Shown here: positions 23,107 through 32,346 of the stretch, piece after piece
Position numbering within the stretch: position 1 is the stretch's first letter
Layout: each line of letters opens with the position of its first letter
NCBI GenBank assembly: GCA_963930645.1
Contig: OZ005660.1
Coordinates: 242,796,836 to 242,860,835, forward strand
DNA: 64,000 bases
Origin: Salticus scenicus
Lineage: Eukaryota; Arthropoda; Arachnida; Araneae; Salticidae
Reading direction: 5' to 3'
The notes under the pieces: model-generated
The model's input: only the letters and a program-made list of their open reading frames with translations
The model's database searches: none
Told to the model about the DNA's origin: nothing
Made by a program: the position numbers and the translations under genes

Positions 23107-23216
23107 AAGTACACTTAATAGTGTTTTGTTAAATAAATCCTTGTCGAATCATGTTCTTAGACTAAGAACATGACTCGACAAGGATTTATTTAACAAAGCA
23201 GTATTAAGTGTACTTT
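23107..23216. repeat. Near-perfect 54-bp-arm palindrome
   Basis: Arms at 23107-23160 and 23162-23216 are reverse complements with only a few mismatches and essentially no loop, centred on CTTAGACTAAG. The outer ends read AAGTACACTTAATA. This looks like a minimal fold-back transposon or an inverted duplication. Confidence 0.75.
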
Positions 23217-23344
23217 TTTTTTTATATAGGAATTATTGCTAGACCTTGAATAATTTTGCTGTCGACTGTATGTGTGTATGTATATATATATATATTACAA
23301 AAATATTTTTTTTTTATTATTCAAAGTTTTGAGCATATACAAAA

Positions 23345-23835
23345 GCAACATTTAAACAATATTTTATGAAAATTTCATTAGAAAATTCAGCCAGTAGGTC
23401 TTGTTTCAAGAGACTCTTCAGAAAAGTGGGGGACACAATTTCTCAAAAAACTAATGCACCAATCTTATTGGAAGTTTGTACAACTATTCCAAATAGAATT
23501 GGCCATTGTTTGAATGAAGGATTTTTCTTTTTTTTGCATTACAACTAATTTTAGAAAGCTATACGTGGGGTTAAATGTACTGAAAATTGTAATGCTTTTG
23601 TATACAACTCTGCAAAAAATTAAAATTTCATTTTTTTTTTTTAAATCCTATGTTCTAGCATAAGTCAATTCTATTTTGAAGAAATATGCAAGATTTCAAT
23701 AAGATTTGTGCTATAGTTTTTGAGAAACCATGTTCAACGCTTTTCTGAGGAGTCTGTGGAATCCAGTGCCCTACCGGCTGATATTTCCAAATTTTTAAAA
23801 GAAAGTTTTATACTGTTTAAATGTTGCTCTTTCAT
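23345..23835. mobile_element. Fold-back element with about 180-bp inverted arms
   Basis: The block at 23375-23480 (with 'CAGCCAGTAGG', 'AGACTCTTCAGAAAAG', 'TTTCTCAAAAAACTA') recurs in reverse complement at about 23680-23800 ('CAGCCGGTAGGGCACT', 'AGACTCCTCAGAAAAG', 'TTTCTCAAAAACTAT'). Apparent ORFs in this stretch run through the arms and have no recognisable domain. Ends and TSD were not fixed. Confidence 0.6.
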
Positions 23836-25638
23836 ATACTCAAACTTTCAAATAAAAAAAAAATTATTAAAGAAGAAAATGAATGCTTTTTTAAACCTTC
23901 AAAACCCATGTAATCCTGTAATTAAAATTTCTGGTGTAAAACTGGTTGATCTGATATGTGGTACATATCTTAAGAGTTTTGTATTGGGAAGTACTTTTGA
24001 TCCAGATCTGAATGACCTTCATTACTATTAGGATTCTTCTTCTGTCTTCTGCATTTTCTTTTTCTGGGAAAGGGCACTACCTATCATTGATTTTGATCAG
24101 CTTCATATCATTGCAAGCTCATTCATTGTCTAAAATTTCTTTGGCTTCATATTTAAAGGCATAATGAGAGTTTTCGTGATAAGAAAGCTTTCTGAAAATC
24201 CTCAATATGTCCTTAAATGTGAAGCTATAGAAATCTTAGCCAATGAACAAACTTGCAATGATGTGGAATCGATCAACATATCATTAGGTGGTGTTCTTTT
24301 CTGGGTGTGTGTGTGGGGGGGGGGGACAGAAAAAAATCCTAAGTGTAGTAGGTAACTGAAGATGATCCAGGTCAAAAGTGTACTCACCAATAAAGAACTC
24401 TTAAGGGGACTTGGCACCAGGGGCGCGCCGACCCAGTGTGCGAAGTGTGCGGCGCACACAGGCGCCAGTTAAAAAAAGGCGCCAGCCGAGAATAAATTAT
24501 TTGAAAAAAAAAAAAAAAAAAAAGAAAAGAAATATGTATTGCTTTATTAAATCTGATTTTATACTGCCGGTCTGACGCCATGTGACTAGTGTGGCTAAAT
24601 GAGGCGCCTTGAAATATATATTAGCAAAACTTGTGGTCCTCAATAGTTTAGGTGTTTTTTGTGAAAGGGCACATTAAAAGTGGAATAACTTTGTAAAGAT
24701 GCACCTACCTTCAGCAAAATTTTCTTTGACTTTTTTAACATATCAAAGCATTCTATTAAAATTTAAAAGAGCGCCTTAATCTCTCCCCCCCCCCCCCTCT
24801 TCTGTTGGAAAAAGGCCACTTAGATTAGTAAAAAGACAACATAACTGGATTGCAAAAATGAAAATTTAATAGAACCGGAGATTTTATTTAGAGTAGTTCT
24901 TTACCTTTTGCATTATCGATGTAACATCTATATTAATAAAATCAGATTTTTGTCTGTAAATGTCTCAAATTCGAAAAATATTCACGTTTCACGCATCGTG
25001 AAAGCCAAATCTGATTTCAGAAATTTTTCTGCGTGTGCATGCGCATGCGGTCGTTGTGTCTGCATGTTTAAAACATTTTTGTCTGGGTATCACGTGAGAG
25101 CAGCTGGACAGAATTCAACAACACTTGGCAGCAGGGGCGCGCCGACCTGGTGTGCGAAGTGTGCGGTGCACACAGGCGCCAGTTAAAAGAAGGCGCCAGC
25201 CGAGAATAGATTATTTTGAAATATATATATATATATATTAAAAACCGGATTTCATAATTCTAGTCTGAAACCATGTGAGTAGTGTGGCAAAATAAGGCGC
25301 CTTTGAAACTGCATTGGCAAAACTTGAGCTCAGAAACAGTTTTGGAGATTTATTGCGAAAGGGCGTGTTAAAAGTGGATTTACTTGGTGAGGCTACGCCT
25401 AACCTCAACAAAATTTTCGTTGTCTTTTTTATCATATCAAAGTATCCCTTTGAAACTGAAAAGCGCACCTGAATCTCTTTCTTCCCTCTCTCTCTTCTGC
25501 CGAAAAAAGGCCATTGGGGCGAGTAAAAAGACAACGTAATTCGATTTCAAAAAAGAAAATTTAATAGATCCAAGAATTTTATTTAGTTAGTTTGTGGGAT
25601 GAGTTTAACGTCGCACTATAGTGCTACGCAATGGGTAA

Positions 25639-26046
25639 TTGGCAACTGCAGGCATTTATAAAATCCCCTTTACAGATGAAGACAGTAAACCCGGCTCATA
25701 TATTGGTGTTACTAAGAGAAAAATTAGAACTAGGATTAGCGAACATAAAAATGACATAAAAACCGGAAAATATAATACAGCCCTGGCCAAAACGTACAAT
25801 AAACAAAACATTAAAATAGATTTCGATAAAACCACTAAGACAGCCAATTATGAAGATTATAATTACGCGATGTACCGTGAATCCATCGAAATTTCGACTA
25901 ATAATGACGTATGCAATGACAGCGGCGCAGTAGCCCCAGACAGAGCATGGAGCCATCTGCTGACAAAGTCAACAGAGGATCACTCAGTCTCAAGTTTCCA
26001 GCACAGAAGTTTGCCGTTCCTGAAGAGGACCGGGTACCCGGTTTGA
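25639..26046 (+). pseudogene. GIY-YIG endonuclease domain of a second Penelope-like element
   Basis: The frame (no ATG at its 5' end, so 5'-truncated) opens with 'AGIYKIPF', then 'GSYIGVTKRKIRTRISEHKN' and a KTGKYNTALAK segment, then 'NYAMYRESIEI'. GIY, YIG, the catalytic-type Arg in KIRTR, the His of SEHK and a downstream Glu are all present in the order of GIY-YIG nucleases. In Penelope-like elements this domain is fused to the C-terminus of an RT, which is absent here. The domain itself looks unbroken to the stop at 26044-26046, although the last 40 residues are probably non-domain sequence. Confidence 0.75.
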
Positions 26047-26048
26047 AA
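26020..26048 (+). ncRNA. Hammerhead-ribozyme core candidate
   Basis: CTGAAGA (26020-26026) is followed by a 7-bp stem II with GTAC loop (26027-26044, containing the palindrome ACCGGGTACCCGGT and two G-U pairs) and then GAAA (26045-26048). This is the exact order CUGANGA-stem II-GAAA of a hammerhead. It overlaps the 3' end of the GIY-YIG frame in a Penelope-like element, where hammerheads are known. Helices I and III were not resolved by eye. Confidence 0.55.
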
Positions 26049-26323
26049 GATCTAAAACGACGCACGAAGTAATGCTAGGTTTTTTATTTAAATGTCTTTA
26101 ATTGTGATGGCATGTCTCCGGACCATCTGTGGGATGAGTCCCAAACCGTCACCAAATGCCCATTGTGCAGAAATAGTGCGACGTAAAACCCAACCAACCA
26201 ACCAACCTCTATTTGCCTTCATAATTGTACCGCTTGTTTTTTAGACTCTATGTAGAAGATTTTTCCCTTTCTGCAAGATGCCCTTTTTATTTGTTTCTTT
26301 TAAAATTTTGTTTTATACATTTC

Positions 26324-26550
26324 GGCCGGCCAGGTGGTTCGGTCGGTAGGTCGCTGCCTTCCGATTCTGCTGGTCCCAGGTTCGAATCCTGGTGCGGGCA
26401 TGGATGTTTGTGTTGTCTTATGTCTTCAAAATATTGTGTACTTGTATAATAAAAACTTGTAAACCCTTGTGGTGTGGATTTTTCGAGATATAAGCGGCCT
26501 TCGAGGCAAGCAATAAATCTCAGTACTCATCAAACCAAACCAAACCAAAC
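26324..26550 (+). repeat. tRNA-derived SINE with 11-bp target duplication
   Basis: A tRNA-like head contains a canonical B box GGTTCGAATCC (26379-26389), followed by a non-tRNA body and an (AAACC)n tail. It is flanked by TTATACATTTC at 26313-26323 and 26551-26561. The corresponding region of the enclosing hAT at about 33930 lacks the insert, providing an empty site. Confidence 0.85.
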
Positions 26551-26734
26551 TTATACATTTCTTTATTTCTTAGCTATTCAGCAAACTTAAGGTTCGAGAT
26601 TCAGTTGAATTTCTGAATGATAATTATTCGTAAAACTTAAAAAAAAAAAAGTTAATATAGGGCGCCAAATAAAACTCTGCACACAGGCGCCTGACAATGC
26701 TGGCGCGCCCCTGCTTGGCAGGAATTACCCAACT

Positions 26735-27725
26735 TAAAATTATATCTATCAACTTTTGTAAATCCCCCTTCCCATCAGGAGACAAAAACACGTTTATATA
26801 CATAACTTGGCTTCAAATTACTTCACAGTAAGGAAATTGTATATGAGTACAAATAAATAAATATAACAATCATTGTCTACGATTTTGGAATTTTTGATTT
26901 TTAAGAAGTGAGGAAGAAAATCAATTTTCGGGGGGAAATTTTGTAAATTACGGATTTTTCAGTAGAAACTTACCAAAAATGTTGAAAACAGCCATGCATC
27001 TCTTTTGGGGATATTTCCATAAAACCATGATCTTGGGGGAGGAGGGGGGGGGGGTACGAGAGAGCAAATTCGAGATCACTCTTTTAGCGCTAAATTGGCC
27101 CTGGGAAAATTTAAGGGAGCTCCGGTCACGAAGTTTGGTGGAGCGTTGTTTCGATGCCTATACTGCCGGGATTTTACGAAATTCCTTTTCACCCTTGCCA
27201 AAGGAGAAAGGAAACAAAAAGCACGCTTATAAGCATAACTCGGCTCCAAGTTACTTCACAGTGAGGAAATTGCATATGGGAAGACTAGACTTGAGTAAAA
27301 AAAAAAAAAAAATCTGCAATTCTGGAATTTTTGATTTTTAAGGGGGAAGGGGAAAAATATTTTTTTGAGGTAGGGGGGGGGATTTCATAAATTCCGGATT
27401 CTATCGAAAGAATTCTAAAAATGGTACAGAGATGTTGAAAATAGGTATCCGTCTTTTTTAGGATATTTCAAACCCATTTTTGTTTTTTTGTAATTTTCGA
27501 TTTGGGGGGGGGGGGCGCATAAAGAGGGGGTAAATTTGAGACACATCCACCCTTTTAGCGCTAAATTTATTGTGTAAGATCTATGGGAACTGCAATCCCA
27601 TATTTTGGTACGTAAATTGTTTCTATATATCCAACACCTATTGATTTTACGAAATCCCCCTTTTCTTCCTTGATCTCAAACACGTTTCCAAGCATAACCT
27701 TACTCCAAATTATCTCAGCAAGATA
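26735..27725 (+). repeat. Three diverged tandem units of about 440 bp
   Basis: Anchors such as 'TTACTTCACAGT(A/G)AGGAAATTG' (26818, 27252), 'TGTTGAAAA', poly(G) and 'CTTTTAGCGCTAAATT' (27078, 27551) recur at about 440-470 bp. G-rich runs of 8-12 bases mark each unit. Confidence 0.7.
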
Positions 27726-27772
27726 AATTTTATGCGTGGATTAATTATTTTTGAGATTATTCTGTCATAATT

Positions 27773-27918
27773 ACCGTAGCATCAGTGGAACAATTTTTTT
27801 CTAAATTTAAAATGATCAAAAAATACTTACGCTCTACAACGGTATCAGACAGATTTTTAAATTTTGCAATTACATCGATAGCATAAGATACTTTGGATCA
27901 AATGGATATATCTATTAT
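27773..27918 (+). pseudogene. hAT transposase C-terminal dimerisation domain remnant
   Basis: The frame reads 'VASVEQFFSKFKMIKKYLRS', then 'TTVSDRFLNFAITSIA', a stop, then 'DTLDQMDISII'. This matches the hATC dimerisation region of ZMYM/ZBED-like hAT transposases (A-S-x-E-x-x-F-S-K-(L/F)-K-x-I-K-x-Y-L-R-S-T). A full transposase has about 600 residues. The BED finger and catalytic core are missing and one stop interrupts the domain. It probably belongs to the enclosing CAGGGGCGCGCC element, giving independent support for the hAT assignment. Confidence 0.8.
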
Positions 27919-28179
27919 TCCAGAGTGCACAAGAATTCAATCAAATGAATTATATTTCACAAAATAATATTATCTGTTTAAATGTTCATATAATCTACTT
28001 TAAAACTTAATTTTTATTAGATAATTCTTATTTTATTTACTTATAAATTTATCTATTATTTATATCTGTGCAGCGTACAAATGTCGTGGGAAAATAGTTT
28101 AAAACAGATTTTTGTATCTTACTACTATATGGAAAAACACATATAAATTTACATACAAATTACATAAAAAAGTTTAGAT

Positions 28180-28765
28180 AATGAAAATGGGCAAAATTCC
28201 TTTCACATAACCGTCAATTTTGAGAGATATTTTCATCGTAAAGATGTCAGACTACTTTTGAAATATTATTTAGGACACTGGCATGAATATTAATGACTAT
28301 GAATTTTCCAATATAAAAATTTGGTAAGTTATTGGAAAATTACGAATTTCTTAACATGGCAGAATAGAGCAAAATTTCACATAAACGCCAATCTTGAGGG
28401 ATATTTTCATCGTAAAGATGTCAAACCACCTTTTAAATATTATTTTGGATACTGGCATGAATATCATATACTATGATTTTTCCAATTAAAAAAATTCGTA
28501 AGTTATTTGGAATTTACGATTTACTTAAAATGGAAGAATAAGACAAAATTGAGCATAAACTTCCATTTCGAGGATCATAAATACATTAGACAACTTCAAA
28601 ATTTTATTTACGATATTTGTTTGAACATAATTGAATACAAATATTCTAATAGGAAAATTCCGTAAATTATTCGTAATTTACGATTTTATCAACATAGCGA
28701 AATTGTCAATTTTTCATATATAAATATGAATTTTGAGAATTATTGCATTGGAAATAGTAGCATGA
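28180..28765 (+). repeat. Tandem repeat of about 180 bp, three to four units
   Basis: The block 'GATATTTTCATCGTAAAGATGTCA', with 'CTGGCATGAATAT' and 'AAAATT..GTAAGTTATT', recurs at about 28230, 28400, 28570 and partly 28740, with rising divergence. Confidence 0.75.
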
Positions 28766-29914
28766 AAACTAAACAACAGAATTGACCCTGATAAAATAAA
28801 TTAATAGATTAGAATAAGATAAATATATCGAAGTGAACGGTGGATAGCCTATTAGGCGGGGATTTCATTCTGTCACTGTATCAAGCTTTGGCCAAATTCA
28901 TTTCTTTTAACATGATTTAATATGTCTCCCACTAGAAGTTTGTGAGAACATAAATATGATGGGAAACTGAGCAGAGTCCACCTATGCCAACTAGTTTATT
29001 ATATGCTCCTATTCTATGTATTTATAAATTTATTTTTTCCTTAAAAAAAAAAAAAAAAAAAAAAAAAATATCCATAATTAATCAAGTCAAATCTTGTCGT
29101 TATATCGATAGTCATACATTAATTTGATGTTAAGAGTATTTTGAGAGTTTTAAACAACGAAATTGAGAAAAATAGAACTCACAACGGGATTATTATTATG
29201 AGATCTAATTTTATATACTTATAAATTCCATTTATCTGTACTAGTACAAAATGTTAAACTCATTTGTGTGTGCGAACGTACTGCAATAGTATGACTAATA
29301 AAAAATTTTTGATTATATTATTGCAAAGAGTTATTATAGCATTGCACTTTCCTAAATGAAAAGTGTTGTTGCAATAAAAGCAGATTTACAATTGAAGTGC
29401 AAATAAAGTGCAGTTCATTCAATTTTAACGGGAGTGGGCAAGGAGGTGATTGTCAGCCTTGGATACAGACTTGGCAAATTAGCGATGAATTTGGCGACAT
29501 GGAGAAAAAACTTGGCGAAAAGTAATAATTTAGTGTTTCTAAAGTTTAGAAGCTCTATCTTCAATAAGAGCCGATTTCTGGATTTTTCTGGGTTCATCAA
29601 CTGGCTTCTGGTGCAGAATAACCTCGAAAGTTCGCCAAATCGCGACAGAAATTATTCAAACAGAAGAGACACTCCCAAAGATCAGTTGCATTCGGGCATC
29701 TGTTCTGAACATTCGTTTCCGTTTAAATGGTTTATATTTATTCTTAAATGAGTGAAATTCTACTCTGTGGTGTTTTTGACGTTGTTTTACGACCTTTTTG
29801 AGGTATGAATGATATGATAATTTACTGGTTTTTTCGAGAACAGTCTTTGGATAAAGTGTATCTTTCAACGAGAAACTGCCTGTTTCTTTACAATTACTTT
29901 TTTCATACAAGAAG
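28766..29914. other. Non-coding hAT interior with LTR-like text
   Basis: An open frame at 29434-29751 lies in sequence with repeated 'TTGGCGA' and 'AAGAGCCGATTTCTGGATTTTTCTG'-type words. This resembles gypsy LTR R/U5 sequence rather than a gene. A poly(A) run lies at 29043-29069. I did not define LTR ends. Confidence 0.3.
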
Positions 29915-31179
29915 CATGCGCGTAGCCAGGGGGGGTGCCCTGGGTGCCTGGGCACCCACCCGCTCACGCACATACATTTAGTATATTTAACAAAAACATA
30001 TTGAAAACAGAAAAAAAAAAAAAAGATTTGAAGGTTAAAAGAAAAATTGTTATTACTAATACCAATGATTCTATGCAATAGAAAGACACTTTCTTAAACA
30101 TGGTGGTAAAATATATTTAAAAGAATAATCTAAACTGTTCATAAATCCAAATTTACTTGCACATTTCTGACGAAAATTTGCAAAGTAACTTTTCTTGGTA
30201 AACAAAAAAAATAAAAGGAAATTACTAGTAGTTACTAGTAGCCTTAACAGAGAGTCAAGTTTTTTTTTTTTTTTTTTGTCATTTCTTTTTAATAAACATT
30301 TTTTTTAACTTTCTCTTACCCATACATGTTGGAGAATGTAATGATTTGAGGTCCAATTTTTAAATATGAAATAGTTTTTACAATAGTATGTCTTGAGGTC
30401 CGCTGGTTTGTATAACCAGGTTCTTGTGGTTAGTCTGCATGGGCATAACTCAAAAGCAGGTATTGGCAGCAAGTCTAAAATCGTATTCAATTTATATCAT
30501 AATGATCGTATAGTATACTATGACAAGCAAAAAGTTCAAATACATTATTGTTTAAGTACAAAATTTCTAGTTGTACATATCAACAACATTTTTAAAGTGA
30601 ACTAAACACAATGAAACTAACATATTCTATTGATACAAAATAATTTTCGTATAAAAGATTGTAAAAAAAGTTAGGTTCGATTAAAAGCATTCATACCAAA
30701 TTACACTGCGTCCAGTAAAAACGTTTAAAAATGATAATTACTTTCCCTTACCATGAGTTACAGAAAGTATTATTTACGGGGTCGAATTTTCGAAACTAAA
30801 TATTTGCGATAATTTCGGGTTTTGAAGTTCTTTGAATGCAAAAATAATTTGTTTAGTAATTGTTGATTTGAATGCATGTCTGGTATCATAATAACTCAGC
30901 GGGTATTTTTTTTCCGATTACACTGGTCTGCGAAATCGTACTTTTCAAATTTTTTATGTACTGCGTTGGGTGTCTCTAATGTGTTTTGATAATCTGAATT
31001 AGAAATGATTATTTTTTTTTTCCTATCACGTAAGAAATTTTCACAAAGTAATGATGAAAATCGGAAGAATTCGCCTAGAAGTTATAACAAATTCGAAACA
31101 ATTTATATAAAAAATGCATTGAAATAGGCTTTTATTTACACATTATCTTTAAATGTATTTCTTCACATCGAATCTCCCT

Positions 31180-31390
31180 TTAGAGCATTTTACCTTGTGC
31201 AAGGCTTGAGGGTCGTGTGTGTGTGCGTGTGTGGAATTCTCTACACAACATGCAACAATATTCTGCTAACATGTTGAAAATGTATCGTCTCTGATACCTG
31301 CTTTCTACTTCTCTGATGTCTTGATGAGACAGCTCTCCTTGTTCTTCACTCACATCACCCAAATTTTCAGGGAAATAATTTAGATGGGAG
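31180..31390 (-). pseudogene. Fragment of a conserved transposon-associated protein, function unknown
   Basis: The - strand encodes 'NYFPENLGDVSEEQGELSHQ', then 'DIREVESRYQRRYIFNMLAE', then YCC. From memory, a protein with 'FP.NLG.VS.EQGERFHQDI..ME.RYQG.W...M.ADYCW' is repeated many times in arthropod and cnidarian genomes, usually annotated as uncharacterised. This is its C-terminal part, with the expected FHQDI reading SHQDI. Upstream parts were not recovered. It may be part of the transposase-encoding region of the 3.8 kb element or a separate insertion. I assign no function. Confidence 0.5.
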
Positions 31391-32095
31391 TAAAAAAAAA
31401 TGAAGCTTTAAGCTCAAACAATTCTCTTTTTTTTTTTTTTTTTATGAGGGAAATTTTTAAAATAGGTTTTCCTTAAACAGCATCCAAAAATATATCAGAA
31501 AAACATATCAACCTGAAGAAAAAAATTTCTTCGTCGGCCTGTCTTATTTGCTATTTAAAAAATAAAAAAAAAAGAAAAGCCAACACTGGAAAGTTCAAAT
31601 TAGTATTGTTAATCATATCATAAGCAGACTTTTCTTTAAAAAAAAATTACTGTGGGTGAAGGTTCTTTGAATCAGTTTAAAAATACATTTAATTTAAGCC
31701 TAAAGTAAATGTTTTAAGAATGCAGGAATTGTAATCAAACACAGGGTTTTGAAGGATGCAATAGACATGCATCCCCTTCACAAAAATACATGCCAAACAA
31801 AATTGTTTCTAAAACAATTTTCAACTTTTTTAAAGCACCTCAGAAATGGTCGGTCAAGTATACAATATCTTATTTTTGTGACTAAATGCCACATTTTATT
31901 TATTTAATTTTTTTCCCTTATTTAAAAGCTGTCACTCAAACTTAATAATAATAAAACATTTTATAATCGTTTGCATTACTTTTGCAACTACTTTGCAAAC
32001 GATTTGTAGCTGAAAATAAATTATGTATTTATGAACATACGATTTTGTATTTGTAATTAATAAAAAAAGAAAATTATTAAAAATTAGGCTACAGT

Positions 32096-32346
32096 GTAAA
32101 TACTTATTCGGATTCCTTATTCTCGTGCAATTTTATAAAACAATTTCCTCTTTCCTGAAAATCCTGGATCTGGAGAAGGCGGTGTATAATTCTATTAAAG
32201 CTGTATTGAATGACAAAAGAAACGAAAAACTGTTCTGGAATCATGTGCAAAAATGTGAAGGACTTTATAATTATTCCAACCAAAGAAAAAAAGAGAGTTT
32301 GAAGAGGAAACTCAAGACAACACAAAAAATACAAACATCAAAGAAA
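32096..32346 (+). other. Possible unrecognised exon
   Basis: An open frame runs from a possible acceptor (GGCTACAG before 32096) to a donor-like AAG|GTATGT at 32347, encoding a lysine-rich segment with 'LEKAVYNSIKAVLNDKR' and 'FWNHVQKCEGLYNYSNQRKK'. The composition is less AT-biased than neighbouring shadow ORFs. I know no matching family. It lies inside the 3.8 kb TIR element and may be captured host sequence or part of its ORF. Confidence 0.25.

Larger units (their letters stand above)
25591..26207 (+). mobile_element. Short Penelope-like element inside the nested hAT
   Basis: A GIY-YIG reading frame is followed by a hammerhead-like motif and a 3' tail ending in CCAA repeats. The first roughly 35 bp ('GGGATGAGTTTAACGTCGCACTATA') resembles the reverse complement of the 3' end ('ATAGTGCGACGTAAAACCC'), the inverted-repeat arrangement of this class. 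No RT is left. Confidence 0.65.
25132..26713. mobile_element. Nested 1.6 kb hAT relative
   Basis: It has the same termini as the enclosing element and its own perfect 8-bp duplication CTTGGCAG (25124-25131 and 26714-26721). The first roughly 450 bp and last roughly 200 bp align with the ends of the enclosing element, so it is a non-autonomous relative. It carries a Penelope-like fragment and a SINE. Confidence 0.85.

Noticed and set aside
26324..26400. Possible functional tRNA gene
   Set aside because: It has a B box, but the head does not fold as a clean tRNA by eye. It is followed by a SINE body and TSD, so it is a SINE.
29656..30078. 140-codon open frame on - strand
   Set aside because: It crosses the junction between the hAT interior and the GC-rich end of the 3.8 kb element, so it cannot be one gene.
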